From NCBI GenBank assembly GCA_033807775.1, contig CM066325.1, positions 15,743,301-15,807,300 on the forward strand: DNA of 64,000 nucleotides, read 5' to 3'. The notes beneath the pieces were generated by a model. The model did not search any database. It was not told the DNA's origin and was given only the letters and a program-made list of their open reading frames with translations. The position numbers and the translations under genes were made by a program. Of the stretch, positions 45,817 through 57,967 are shown piece by piece (positions within the stretch are counted from its first letter, which is position 1; every line of letters begins with the position of its first letter). The DNA is from Saussurea involucrata (Eukaryota > Streptophyta > Magnoliopsida > Asterales > Asteraceae).

Positions 45817-46203
45817 GAGCATCTCCAACATATTCTTTATAATTTTTCTAAAATAGAGATTTAAAAGTCAAAATCTTTAAAATGAATTACATTTAGCTCC
45901 AACAGATTCTATATTTTAGAGATTTCAACATCCATTAATTATATTATTAAAATATTATTTAAATTTATCATCTCAATACACTTTTAAATAGAATTTATAT
46001 AAAGTAATAATAACTCAACCCTAAAGGTGGTAATGAATAAAAACTAATTTCTCTCTTCATCTAGCAAGTTTTAGAGAATTCCCTAAACTTGGATATTTCT
46101 TTAGTTTTCTCTATTTTAAAGAACAATATAGAGAAGCTGTTAGAACAATTTAGGAAACAAAAATGCATTTTATTTTATTTTAGAGAAGCTGTTGGAGATG
46201 TTC
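45817..46203. mobile_element. Tourist-like (Harbinger) MITE, 387 bp, TSD TTA
   Basis: Ends GAGCATCTCCAACA and TGTTGGAGATGTTC, flanked by TTA at 45814-45816 and 46204-46206. A common plant MITE type. Confidence 0.88.
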
Positions 46204-46473
46204 TTAACTTCTTATACCTAATTAGATCATGAATTTATTTTAATATCGACACTTCTTTTAATTTAGCAATAAAATACAAACATATAAAATAAAGAAAAAA
46301 TGTTGGTTGCGGTCCAACATGTCAACTAACCCCACCCAAACCATTTGACTCGTGACATATATTGATCAGTTTTTTAAATGAAAATAATTATTCAATTAAC
46401 CAATACAGTAATGTATGTTGTTTTTTTACCATATATTAAAATAACAACAAAATTTGCTAGAATAAAAGATTTT

Positions 46474-47101
46474 GAGAGCATCTTCAATAGCTTTCTTAAA
46501 ATGAAGAAAATGAGGATTTTAGGCTAATTTTTTACTCCTAACAGCTTTCTTAAAATGAAGAAAGTTGAAGAGAGAAGATTTTTTTTTTCAAATACAGAGA
46601 TCACTCTAAAAATGATTATCAAGTGAAAGGACCAATAGAAAACTTTGAAAGTAAATATGTAGATAGAGAAATAATATTTTAATAGATGAATAGAATATTT
46701 TAATATTTTAATTAATGTTGGATTTACCAAAATAGGAAATCTGTTAGAGATGAATGTATTTTTTTTTAAGATTTTGATTTTTAATTCTCAATTTTAGAGA
46801 AATTTTAGGAACCTGTTGGGAATGCTTATTTAAAACAATTTATGCTTATTTTTAAAAGTGCTTATTAACTTATGTCGTACTAAAAAAGAGTTGGGGGTAA
46901 AAATGTAATTTGGACAAATAAGTTATAAGCAATTTCAAATATGTTAGAACAAATTAACTTATCAAAAACAACTTATTTGTGGTGGGGAAAAAGTCATAAG
47001 CACTTTTCTTTTTTTCAATCCAAACACTAAAAATAGCTTATTTGCGATAAAGAAAAGCAATAAACAAATAAGTCAAAAAAATAAGCAATCCCAAACACCC
47101 C
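46474..47101. mobile_element. Two abutting MITEs
   Basis: GAGCATCTTCAATAG at 46476 opens a first element whose right end merges near 46815 with the left end of a second, TTGGGAATGCTTATTT. The second closes with AAATAAGCAATCCCAAACA-type sequence (47081-47100). Boundaries between the two are uncertain. Confidence 0.55.
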
Positions 47102-47382
47102 CTAATTAGTTCAGTTACATTGAAAATTGCCTTAGAGTTAGAGGTAAATCATGAAATCCTTAAGAATTTACGAGCAAAAACATTGTACGAGTGTGACGTT
47201 GTTGTCTATATCTTCTTTTATTCCGATTAGATGCTAAAGGAGAAATAAGTGTCCCACACGTCCTTATTATAACAAAAACATTGATGTAGGAAGAAAAATA
47301 GTTATTTACCATGCATTGGCCATGGTCTATAGCTTATTCTATTAAGGAGTATTTTTCAAGAAGCATTTTCAAATGTAACTTT

Positions 47383-47521
47383 TTTTTGAAGTATATATGA
47401 TAATCATATACGGCAAATCCAAAAATTAAACACACACACCCTCCTCACCTTTGGTGAGGTTTGAACCCCTGACTTTCTACGAGGACAAAAACTCTCATAC
47501 CGCTAGGTAAAGGCCCTTTGG
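47383..47521 (-). mobile_element. tRNA-derived SINE, 14-bp TSD
   Basis: On the minus strand, TTTACCTAGCGGTATGAG and GGGGTTCAAACCTC resemble A and B boxes and the element ends in an A run. TCAAATGTAACTTT repeats at 47369-47382 and 47522-47535. Confidence 0.9.
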
Positions 47522-47627
47522 TCAAATGTAACTTTGTATGTATATTATTTGTAACTAGTGATGAAGTTTATAAATCTTTATATAAAGGTGAAATTATTGA
47601 ACTACTTAGACCATGCGCATCGGCAGC

Positions 47628-48005
47628 TAGGCATGGCAAATTGCCCCGACCCGTCCCGAAACCCGGTCCACCCGCCCCGACCGGGGCTGGGGATTCCCCG
47701 CCAAACCGGGTACCGGGGCCGGGGATTCCCCATTTAAGAAAACCGGGGACGGGGATGGGGGTCCCCGACCCGCCCCGGACCCGGTATATATATTAAAAAA
47801 ATGTATATTTTTATTAAATATATATATATATATATATATTAAAAATATATATATTTTTTATTAGTTATTAAGGGTTTAGGGGGTTTGAGCGGGGCCGGGG
47901 GAGGGTATCACAAACCGGGGCCGGGGTCGGGGGAGGGTATTACAAACCGGGGTCGGGGCCGGGGATGGGGGTCCCCGCCCCATACCCGCCCCGTTGCCAT
48001 GCCTA
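47628..48005. mobile_element. hAT-type MITE (378 bp), 8-bp TSD TCGGCAGC
   Basis: Perfect 12-bp ends TAGGCATGGCAA / TTGCCATGCCTA are flanked by TCGGCAGC at 47620-47627 and 48006-48013. The interior is strikingly GC-rich (GGGGCCGGGG repeats) with an AT-rich (TA)n centre. It sits 19 bp inside the left end of H2. Confidence 0.93.
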
Positions 48006-48241
48006 TCGGCAGCGCTGGTTGTGGCTGGCTGGTTTTAAACACCATCGCCCCACGCTGGTTGGAGCTGGTTGGAACCCAGCGCTGGTTTGCCAGCCAGTGC
48101 TGGTTGTTGTTTTATTTTTTTTTTCTTTTTTCTTTTTTCCTCTCCTATATAATACTCACTTCTTCTACCATTTTTTACACACAAAATTTCTACTTTCTTA
48201 TTCTACTCTCTCAATATTCTTTCTTTCTTCAAAAATAAATT

Positions 48242-49559
48242 ATGGATAAACAAACACAAGGGTTCACAACACCACGACGAGGTTCCAAATCGCGAGGCAC
48301 GAGCTCGCAACCGTCCCCGACGGAAAATATTTTCAATCTTTCAACACCACCATCAACCTACCATGGAAGCATACAACAATACCCTATGTATTCACCCAAC
48401 ACCATCCCGGCTGGGTTCCAACAATTTAATTCGGGTGGATTCCAACAATTTAATCAAGACGGCTTTCAACCATTTATTCAAGGTGGCTTTCAACAATATA
48501 ATCAAGGTGGGCAATTACAACAACTACTACAACAAGAAACATATCTGGAGGACGTTGAGGTCGAAGATACGGTTCCCGATACCCCACCCGATTTGGTTCC
48601 CGAAACACAACTCGATGCGGGAACCACGACACAAGGGAAAAAGAAATTTGCAAATAGAACGAAAACGGTTTCGTGGACTTCCGAAGAAGAGGTTTTGTTG
48701 GCAAATGCATGGCTTTACGTCTCCGAAGATAGCACAGTTGGAAACGCACAAAAATCGGGTATATATATTTATTAATGTAATTATCTTTATTATATATACT
48801 TATTCACATATATTTATTTTTGTAGGACATTTTTGGGGAAAAATATTCGATTATTTCAACTCAAGGCGCCAATATCATCGCAATAAAGACCAAGTAAACT
48901 CCAAATGGCTTGACATGAACAAAAAAATGATGAAGTTTAACGGGATCTATAATAATCTAAGGGCCCAAAATAAATCCGGATGGGGTGACGCGGAGTACAT
49001 GGAGAGGGCACATACGATGTATCGGGCAGATAATAAACAAAAGTCTTTCTCCCACGAGGCGGCTTGGAGAATTGTGAAAGACCACCCTAAATGGAAGACC
49101 GTACCTTTCATGGACGATAACCCGAGGCCCTCAAAACAGAGCAAGTCCACGTCGGATTCAAACCCAAACACGACGTCTTCTGACGCACGTGTTCGGTTCA
49201 ACCTTAGCGAAGAAAGCCATGAGGAGGAGAATGTCCTCGTACAAGAACCGACACGACCGACGGGAAGAGATAAAGGTAAACGTGCCGCGTCAACCTCCAC
49301 AAAGACGGCGGAGAAGGACGAGGTGTTGAAGGGTGTTATGGAGTATGTCGAGAAGTTCAACGTTGCAAATAACAAAATACTAACCGTGGAGGAGGAAAAG
49401 TTGAAAACCGCGAGGGACAAAGCCGAGGCGGCAAAGACAAAAGCGGAAGCTTTGAAACAAAGAGAAGAACGGAAGAAGATGGAGAGCAAGCGACAAGATC
49501 TCGAGTTTTACATCAGACCACATGATCATCTCACGGGTAGCGAGTTAAATGCGGTTTAG
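48242..49559 (+). CDS. Harbinger Myb/SANT-like accessory protein (416 aa, two exons)
   Basis: DNA-binding partner that helps Harbinger transposase reach the transposon ends. Exons 48242-48758 and 48826-49559 are joined across a 67-bp GT-AG intron (TTTTTGTAG acceptor), restoring KSGHFWGKIFDYF. The N-terminus has GGFQQFN repeats. Then a trihelix-like SANT domain starts at VSWTSEEEVLLANAWL (about 143-158) and spans the intron (HRNKDQVNSKW). A Ser/Asp-rich linker follows. A C-terminal Lys/Glu coiled coil (about 335-400) is of the kind annotated as NAM-associated. The frame is open and apparently functional. Host genomes often mislabel such proteins as glutathione S-transferase T3-like. Confidence 0.92.
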
Positions 49560-49897
49560 CCCACAAAGAGTTGCTTCGACAACTATATGGTTGGTGAAAT
49601 TTGTAGTTTTTTAATTTGAAATTATGTATTTTTTTATGTTTTTAATTTGGTTATGTAAGGTTAAAATTGTAGTTTCAATTTATGAAATATTTTATTAATT
49701 GTTTTATCTTATATTAAATTATAAATTATTTATAAAATTTAAATTATTTAAATTAATATACTTGTAACAAAAATAAAAATAAAAATAAATAAAAGATGGG
49801 ATGGTGGTGTGGGATGGATGTGGGGGTTTGTGGGTTAGAATGGGTTGGAGGAGAAAAATGATGTGGCGCTGATGTGGCAGTGAAAAAGTATGGGTTA

Positions 49898-50702
49898 GGC
49901 CATCCGTACCCATACCCTCAAACCCTCTTGCCACCTCAGCGCCACATCAGATTTTCTCCTTACCCTCTCCTTACCCTAAAGTGGAGTACCAATACCCTCA
50001 AACCCTCTTGCCACATCATTTTTTTTAATTCTTTTATTTATACATTTAATTATTTAACAAAATAAAAATATTTATATATTTTTTAATAAATAAAAATAAG
50101 ATAAATAATAAAAATAAAAATTCATATCATTCATTAAAAATAAAAATTACAAAATACAAAACTTTGTTGAATCAAACCGGGACGTGTAAATTGGTAAGGA
50201 ATATGTTGCGGAAATTGTTGGGGAAATTGTTGCAAAAATTGTTGCGAAAATTGTTGCAAAAATTGTGGCGGAAATTGTTGCGAAAATTGCGGATGATAAT
50301 CTTGTTGTGAAAACGCTTGGAGACCAAGCTCCGGGTCTTCTTGCGATTGCGGTGTATCCGGTCGGTTACGACGGGATGTAGGTGTTTTGTTTGGATTAAT
50401 GATGAAATTTGAGAGAGTTTGAGAGAATTTGAGAGATTTTGGTGTGAAAAAATAAGAGGTTTGAGTTAATATATATAGTGTGATTAAATAGAAAAAAAAA
50501 TTAAAATTTTTTTTTATTGTTTTTATAGCCGTTACCCAACGTTCCAATTTAAAAAAAGAAAAACAAAACAAAAAAAAATTAAAATTGCTCGGGCTGAAAG
50601 GGTTTTGGAACCCGGCCCTGGAACCCGCTCCCCCATACCGGAACCCGCTCGAACCCGGGTGCCATGTGGCGTGAACCCGAGCCCGCAGCGCTACGGATGG
50701 CC
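49898..50702 (-). mobile_element. H3: non-autonomous Harbinger element nested in H2, TSD TTA
   Basis: Ends GGCCATCCGTA and TACGGATGGCC, flanked by TTA (49895-49897, 50703-50705). The insertion cut the H2 end: GGGTTA left of it and TTAGTGAGGGATGG right of it rejoin to match the H1 terminus. Confidence 0.85.
50160..50398 (-). pseudogene. Remnant first exon of a Harbinger Myb-like gene
   Basis: Minus-strand frame NPNKTPTSRRNRPDTPQSQ followed by FSQQF/FPQQF repeats, like the N-terminus of the protein at 48242. The codon expected to be ATG reads ATT, and the SANT domain and everything downstream are missing. Confidence 0.65.
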
Positions 50703-50730
50703 TTAGTGAGGGATGGATGCTGATGCTGAT

Positions 50731-51113
50731 GCTGGAAATAGGTTTGAAAACTATATACGTTATGTTTTTATATTAAAAAATTTGAACGCCTCTATTGGTG
50801 GAAATAATTGGAGGGGGTCGGCTTCAGACTACCCTCCTTGGGTCCGTCACTAACTGCAACGATTTTTAAAACATTCTATATAAGTTACTTTATTTAAAAA
50901 ATATTAAAAATTTAAGTTCGGTTTAAACTTTTAAGGTTATCATTTTTAGTCAACAATATTTTCTTTTTTAGTTTTTCATGAGATCAAAAATAATGTTGTC
51001 ATATTTGTTCAACTTGCATGATGGTTACATGGTTTTCTCTAAAATGTTCAATTTCATGTTCGAAACATCAAATTCATCATTTATTTTTGGTTAAGTTTAG
51101 GGTTTCATTAGAG
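50731..51113. other. Intergenic sequence, nothing recognised
   Basis: AT-rich, no ORF of interest. It ends in the TAA target of the next element. Confidence 0.5.
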
Positions 51114-51116
51114 TAA

Positions 51117-52082
51117 GGGCTTGTTTACCAAATTTTCTATTAAGTCCTGTATGGATAAATTTATCTGGATGGATAAATTTGTCTGTTCGGGTAAAAATGT
51201 ATTGTTGTTTACTTTGTTACCTGAATCAATGATCTGAATGATTGAAATGACCGATTTACCCCCCAATCAAATTTTGTTTATGTTTTTGTTTAAACCAGTT
51301 AAATCAAAATCAAACTAGTTGAACATCAAATTAAACATAATAATCTAACTATTTAAACATCAAAACATTATAATCAAACAATCTAAAAAGATATTAGTTA
51401 CAACAATTGAATCAAAATCAAAACAAAAAAGCCATATCTCATCAAAGAATGGAAGTTATTGTTCTTCAGATAAAACCCCAAAAAAAAAACCTACCAAAAA
51501 CCAAAATCAATCAAATCTGCAACTGGTGGTTCATGAATCATGAGTGTCAACAAATTTCTTTACTGGTTTGTCTTCTTTTGTCTCCCAATCCTCAAGAAAC
51601 CCCTAAATCATTTTTGTGATGTTTTGTATGTGTTCCTCACCTGGACAAATGAAATGGAAGAAATCGGAATATGTGCAGTGATGAACTGAGATGACGAGCA
51701 ACAACGGAGCAGGTGTAGGTCACCGAAGACGTGAAATCAGCGACAAAGGAGGTGCAGGTCACCGGAGACGAGCAGCAACGACGAAGGAGGTGCAGCAGCA
51801 GCGTCACCTGAGTGAAGGAGTTGGTCGCCGGCTGTCGATGAGAAGGGTGTGGGAGAGAGGGCTGGAAGTGGGATGCGATGGAGTAAAGATAGGGTTTAGA
51901 GATTTCTCTTTTTGTAAGGGTAAAAGTGTCACATTTTCATCTGAATGGGGACAACACCCCTAAACTAACTGTGCGAATAAGCCCATTTCTGTGTGAATAA
52001 GTCGCAAGTAAACATCCAAAAATGTCTGTGCGAATAAGCCGTTTTTTTCAATAAGCCCATTAAGTCACAAGTAAACACACCC
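51117..52082. mobile_element. Harbinger-type MITE (966 bp), TSD TAA
   Basis: Ends GGGCTTGTTTAC and GTAAACACACCC, flanked by TAA (51114-51116, 52083-52085). The open frame at 51691-51963 inside it is repetitive and not gene-like. Confidence 0.8.
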
Positions 52083-52244
52083 TAATAAGACAAAAGGACT
52101 TCAACCCCATGTCATGAGATGAGCTTGTTGTCCTACTACATATTCATGTTCAATCTCATTTTAAATAGGACTTAAACTTGTTTTTTCAGATTAAATTAAA
52201 AAAGAAAAAAGATAATTATAATGTGTTGGACTGTTGGTCAGTTA

Positions 52245-53150
52245 GGGTGCGTTTGGTACGTAGAACAGGGTGGAACAGGACAGAAAAGAACAGGCTTGTC
52301 CCATGTTTGGCATGACTGTAAGTGGAACAAGCATGGACTAACTAGAACACGCGTAGGACATGTGTGTTCCTACCCTTACCCCTGGAACTAACTAGAACAA
52401 GAACCCATAGACTGAAATACCCTCTGCACTTCATCTCTCTCGTCTGGACTTCTCCCCCCTCAATTTATCTCCTGTCTCCTTCACTACCAGAAATCACCAG
52501 AAATCGACTGCACTTCGTCTTCCTTCTCGACTGCACTTCGTCTCTCTCGTCATGGTCTCCTCAGAAAACACCAGAAATCGAAATAATCAACCAACATGGT
52601 TCATCTTCTCGACTTCTCCTGCACTTCGTCTCTCTCGTCATGGTCTCCTCAGTTTGTAGATTTCAACTTCTCGACTTCTCCTCAGTTTTAACGATCGATT
52701 TCATCTCCGTCGCGTCTAGGTTTTCTTCCGTTTCTTCCACATGTAGTTTGTTGATTCAATTGGACGTGATTCTTTGCTGCGTCTATTATTTGACGTGATT
52801 CTTTGCTGAAATTTTTGGTTCATTTCAGTTTCTTTCATTTTAGTTTCTTTGATTTGCTTTGATTTGCTTTGATTTTAGTTTCTTTGATTTTTATTTTAGT
52901 TTCTTTGATTCTAAGAAGGCTATCTTGCGTTGGGGAACAGACATAGATGAGCAAAAAAGACTTCCAAAATCAGTTCGATTTTTGGTAGATTGTTGTTGTT
53001 TTTGGTAGATTGTTGTTGTTCAGGGGTAAATTGGTCATTTAACCAGTTCTGTCATGTTCTGTCCACTCATTTTCATGTCTTATCAAACATTGAACACCTG
53101 TCATGTTCTGTCCTGTCATGTTTTGTCCTGTCTGCGTACCAAACGCACCC
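52245..53150. mobile_element. Harbinger-type MITE (906 bp), TSD TTA
   Basis: Ends GGGTGCGTTTGGTACGTAGA and TCTGCGTACCAAACGCACCC, flanked by TTA (52242-52244, 53151-53153). Same family as 8788-9701. Confidence 0.92.
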
Positions 53151-53349
53151 TTAGCAAAGGGGCATGATGACTTTGGCCAGATACAAAACATTCCTAAGTA
53201 CGATCCCAACCTCATGCCCTCATGTTAGCCTTAGCTGTTGAGTGGACCAAAAAAATGCACCCCTCACATTAATATTCTCGGTAACGAAATCTATGTTAGA
53301 TAGATTGTATTTGCCAATAATAAGTTTTTGCTCAAATTTAAAAAAAAAT

Positions 53350-53688
53350 CAGGCATTGTTTGGCAAAAAAAAAGTTAGTTTATAAGCAAACTTATTTTTG
53401 GGGTACATGTTTGGATGACCATAAGCTAGCTTTTTGAAAAGCTACTTGAAGTAGCTTATGGGTAGCTTTTTGTAAATATTTTAATTATGTCCTCATTAAT
53501 ATTAATTATTATTTATTAACTATTTTTTTAATATGTTCTTTTTGGTAATTTAATTGTTTATAACCTACTTTTTATCAAACGTGACTTTTTCATCGGCTAG
53601 CTTATCAGTCAACAGCTAACTTATCAGCTATCAGCTAGCTTATAAGTCATAAGCTAGCTTATCAGCTAGTTTGCCAAACATAGCCCCA
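53350..53688. mobile_element. MITE, hAT-like ends
   Basis: GGCATTGTTTGGCAAA at 53352 pairs with TTTGCCAAACATAGCCCC ending 53687. The interior is rich in AGCTTATAAGCTAGC repeats. Target duplication not clear. Confidence 0.6.
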
Positions 53689-54212
53689 ATATCAATACCA
53701 TAACCATTTCGTTTACGATCAAGTCTTTTTATTAATGGTAAGTTTTGGGGCATGAATCTTTTTGGGAAGAAAAAAGGAATCGAAAAAGGAGTGATTGGTC
53801 TGGATGCAAAAAAGATTTAGAAAAGGTAAAAAGGCTTTACAGCTTTAATTGATGACAATGTTCAAAAAATGATTATCCTATAATTGCTACTGCCACAAAC
53901 TACTTTTCTGCCCTTTTGTCCACCCTTCAAATTTAATTTTAATTATTAGAGAGAATTACATTTTTGGTCCCTATTGTTTGTTAATTTCTTTAAAAGTGGG
54001 ACCTTTAGTTTTATAATTCAAGTTTTCATTCTCTAGGTATTGATTTTGCTTTAAAAAATGGGACCTAACCACTAACTCCATCTATTTCCACCGTTAGTGT
54101 TAGAGGTAAAATCGACCAATCATGTAGTCTATCTATTTTTGCAATTATTTATTGTTTTTTCTTGTTTTTGTAAAAAAAAGGAAATTGTAAGGACCAACTT
54201 GTAATTAGGTAT

Positions 54213-54223
<11 letters not shown>

Positions 54224-54259
<36 letters not shown>

Positions 54260-54282
54260 GGGGGGGAAGGAGGGAGGGAGAG
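54224..54282. repeat. (TA)n-(GA)n-(G)n microsatellite
   Basis: TATATA passes into a long GA run and a G-rich end inside MULE 1. Confidence 0.9.
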
Positions 54283-54502
54283 GTTCAAGGAAAAACTAAA
54301 AAAATTAAAAACTTAGAAACACCCTAGTTTTATATGAATGGTATGCACTTGTGCATACAAATAATTTAGTTGTTTTTTGATTTTTATGCACGTGTGCATG
54401 TTACAAATTACTTGTATGCACAATTGCATATCATCCAGATAAAAGGTTGCAAGAGGTGTTCCTTAGTTTTTCATTTTCTTTGAGATTTTTCTCTGAACTT
54501 GA
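54272..54502. mobile_element. Foldback MITE nested in MULE 1
   Basis: GGTTCAAGGAAAAACTAAAA and the complement of AGTTTTTCATTTTC...GAACTTGACC form arms around TGCACTTGTGCAT-type palindromes. Same family as the one in the IDD intron. Confidence 0.65.
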
Positions 54503-54939
54503 CCCTTCTCTAACGTCACCCCCGACCATGACCACCAGACATCTCATCGGCTCTTGTGGGCTTTTTTTGACAGAGAATATATACAGAGAGAGACTTTTAC
54601 AGGACCTCCCTCCCCCTCTTTTCCGGTACCACCTTCCGCCTTCTTTTTTCCCCGACACCACCCTCATTTCCGACAACAATCCACCCATCCCTCCTTACTC
54701 CCTTTGCATCTCTACCATGTAACCAAAGCTTCATCCGATGAGCTCCTTAGCAAGTTTGCCTAAATAGTTTATCTCGATCATCCCTGTTGAAAAACACATA
54801 TCGTTCCTGTTGAAAAACCTACAAGACCCGTAGGTGACCTCCGATCACCAACCCCTTACCGGCCTTACCTCAACACCATGAATGCAATATGTTGAACAAC
54901 CCACAAGGGCATGTAAACTGAGACTTTGTAAATTGGAAC

Positions 54940-55120
54940 CTAACATAAACGATTGCACATTTCAAACATCGAAGTATCTATGAATCGAGAACCTAACATC
55001 TTTGGTATCTCACCTTTAATATCATTTCCATAAAAGTTCAATTGTTTTAGGTTACGAATCATCGAAAGACTTGTTGGGACGATTTGCAGGTTTTCATAGA
55101 CACATGGGACTTCACCAAAC
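54940..55120 (-). pseudogene. Captured leucine-rich-repeat gene fragment
   Basis: The minus frame reads NLQIVPTSLSMIRNL then KQLNFYGNDIKGEIPKMLG, one to two plant extracellular LRR units (LxxLxLxxNxxxGxIP) as in receptor-like kinases or proteins. No signal peptide, transmembrane or kinase part is present. Lying between MULE ends, it is best read as a gene piece carried by the transposon. Confidence 0.6.
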
Positions 55121-55585
55121 CTTCCGGTCCCCCGCCCTTTGACATACCGGGCCATGAAATCACAGAGACGAAACCACAGGGATCGAATCACATCGCGGTT
55201 TGTATTGTGCTTACCACTTCGTTTTTAGGCTGGTTGAATGTCTATATGTACGTCGGAGTAGGTGATGGTGATGATTTGAGTTTACGTGGAGTCTTCAACA
55301 GGGACAATGAAAATAATAAAGTTAGAGTTAGTTACAAAGTTGGTCCTTATGTTTTCATGTTTTTTCCGAAAATAAGAAAAAACAAAAAGAATTGCAAAAA
55401 CAGGAATAACACACGGTTGGACGGCTCTAACGGATATTTTTATGGAGTTAGTGACTAGGTTCTACTTTCAAAATAAAATCTAAACATAGAGGACGAAAAC
55501 TTGAATTATGAAAGTTTAGGTTTCACTTTCAAAGAAATCCACAAACATCAAGGACAAAAAGTGAAATTCTCTCTAATTGCAATTA

Positions 55586-56182
55586 TTTATTTATTTATTT
55601 AAATTGTTCAAAAACAAAAGAAACAAATATAACTCAATTGGTTGACTTGTGAAAGACATTATTTTTGACTGATTAAGATTTTTTGTTTTTAACAGACCTT
55701 TTAAAACATCTTTCAAAATAGAGAATGTATGAGAAAAAAAATAAATATTTTTAAATTTAGAGAACTCTTCAAAAATTAAATGGGATTTCATTAACAAGAA
55801 ATGGTTTTTTATTCTTCTTACCAATTGAAATGTTTAAAATTAAATAGTTAATAGCTAAGTGATAAATAATATTTATGAGTTATATTAAAAGTTCTAATAG
55901 TATAAATCACATTGTAACTTCTTAAATGGATAAAAGATAATCGTAATTTTTTAAAAAAAAATTCTGACTTTTAATTTAAAGATGTTCTAGAAGGTTAAAA
56001 TCATTAACAACCATATAAATTTGGATCAAAATATTTCTTCAAAAAAAGTAAATGAGAAGTATTTTAGATCTATTCATAGCTATACATTAACACAAATAAA
56101 ATATTAATAGATTATATAAATAAAAGTGAGGTCATTATATGTTTATGTTTTTTTAAACCTTGTTATTTTAAGGTTAACACCG
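55586..56182. other. AT-rich intergenic sequence, nothing recognised
   Basis: No coding or repeat signature found. Confidence 0.5.
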
Positions 56183-56191
56183 ACAATTCAA

Positions 56192-56335
56192 GTTTTTTTT
56201 GAAGTATATAATATTTATATACGGCAAATGCAACAAATAAACTCACACATCCTCCCCACCTTTGGTGAGGTTTGAACCTCTGACCTTTTAAAAGGAAAGA
56301 GACTCAAATACCGCTAGGCCAAATGCCCTTTGGTA
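56192..56335 (-). mobile_element. tRNA-derived SINE, TSD ACAATTCAA
   Basis: Minus-strand A/B-box-like text (GGCCTAGCGGTATTTGAG, GAGGTTCAAACCTC) and A tail. ACAATTCAA at 56183-56191 and 56336-56344. Same family as 47383-47521. Confidence 0.9.
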
Positions 56336-57967
56336 ACAATTCAATTTTCAGTCATTGATTTAGTGATCTAAAAAATGGTTCGTCTATTTATCATATGTTC
56401 CAAAATTACATGTTTTTATAATTGAGATAATGAGTTCCCAAGAGGCCAAAAGAATAAAAAAAAACTTACCATTTACATTGTAAATGTGAGTTTTCCTAAA
56501 TTATAAATGAAAACTTGATTAGATTTAGGTGTTGGATTTATTAATAGTCAAGATTAATATTAAAAATAAATTTAATTTCTTTTAGTTTATTCAAAATTTT
56601 AAATAATATTTGGAATAAGTTTGCCCTATTGTAGAGAAGGATGGTGATGTTATTTATTTATTTAATTTAATAGTAGAAAAAATTAAAAAAGGGTTGCCGT
56701 CCGTGATAGTGGTGACAGGTGGAAATTGGCTTGGATCGGATTGAGTGATGTGTGGTAGGACCCACAAAAATCAACTCCTCTCATATTTCACACGATGGGT
56801 ATAATAAAAGTATTGTAAAAATACATTTTTATCCCTCGTCTATGGTGTTTTTTGATTTTCATCCATATAATTTATAAAGTATAGTTTTGGATCATTTTTC
56901 GTATTTTGAAAGCCAAATTCTTCCTTCATCCTATCACATTTAGAATTGACTTCTCTAAATTAGTCATGTGTCATTAATATGAACGGCATTTTTATCTTCT
57001 TACCCTTCTTCTTCCTCTAAGAACGTTCATCCCTTAACAACCAACCATTACTTGATCTATCATTACCACCCACCAAGATTCGAAACCCAAAACACAATTT
57101 AAAATCAAACCTAAAATTGGTTCAAGCCCAAAAATCAGAATCATATTCATAAAAAAGATAAAGACTTTAATCAAGCCTGGATTCATACAAAAGAACAAAT
57201 TACATAAAGAAAACAATAAAAAGTTCACAGACTTAGAAAACAAAAACTGAAAGAAGCAATGGATCATCTTCATTTAGTCATCTTCACCGAATCATCTTCA
57301 TCTCCAATTCCTCTCTATTGTAACATCTCGAATTTTCATAAATAATGATAATGGGTATTATTAATTATTTGAGTATAATTAATTGATAAGTTATGATTTA
57401 TTATTTGATATATTAATTTTAGAGTTTAACCCCGAATAAGTTATGTTGAATCGTTTTTATGAAATAATAAGTTAGGGGTAAACTTTAATTTTAATTTATA
57501 AGTTCGAGGGTGAAAGTTGTCATTAGTTGGAAGTTTAGGGGTGAGAAGTGAAACTCCCACCCCACCACCGCCTTGTTAGTTAGAAAAGAAGAAAAAGAAG
57601 ACTTCTTCTTCTTTTGATATTTTGATACAAGCGTGTGTGTGTGAATCGGTGTCAAAGAGAGAGAGTTAGAACCGAGAAAGATCAAGGAAGAAAAGAAAAA
57701 GGAAATCAGATTATTTCAGTTGGGAAGCAAGAATCAAACCAAGGTAAACATCTCCTTAATCTTTCATCTTTTAAGTTAAAAGTCTCTATGGAGTTTTAGA
57801 TGGGTTTTGGTAAATTTTGGATAATTATGAGAATCTGAGTTTGTAGATATGTTATGTTAATGGTATTAAACATATCTGCATGTTTAGAGAATCAAACATA
57901 AGTTAAAAGTAAAAATCTGGGTTTTAGGATGAATATAGTGGACTGAGACATAGATGAATATCATGGA

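Larger units (their letters stand above)
47609..50730 (+). mobile_element. H2: PIF/Harbinger transposon with Myb-like gene only, right end degenerate
   Basis: Left terminus TTA/GACCATGCGCATCGGC at 47606. Its right subterminal region (49780-49897) is the mirror of the left end of H1 (shared AACCCACAAACCCCCACATCC). It continues after a nested MITE at 50706-50730 as GGATGGATGCTGATGC. The exact right terminus and TSD are not clear. There is no transposase. Confidence 0.75.
53946..55576. mobile_element. MULE 1 (Mutator-like, Pack-MULE candidate), 1631 bp
   Basis: Long inverted ends of about 260 bp (53946-54208 and 55323-55576, starting TTAGAGAGAATT) are flanked by similar 9-mers TTTTAATTA and TTGCAATTA. 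Long TIRs with ~9-bp TSDs are diagnostic of MULEs. It carries an LRR gene fragment and no transposase. Confidence 0.8.

Noticed and set aside
51407..51963. Two ORFs of 70 and 90 codons
   Set aside because: Inside the 966-bp MITE. Composition is repetitive and there is no recognisable domain.
54940..55191. Functional small LRR protein
   Set aside because: Only one to two repeats, no signal peptide, out-of-family N-terminal residues, and located between MULE ends.
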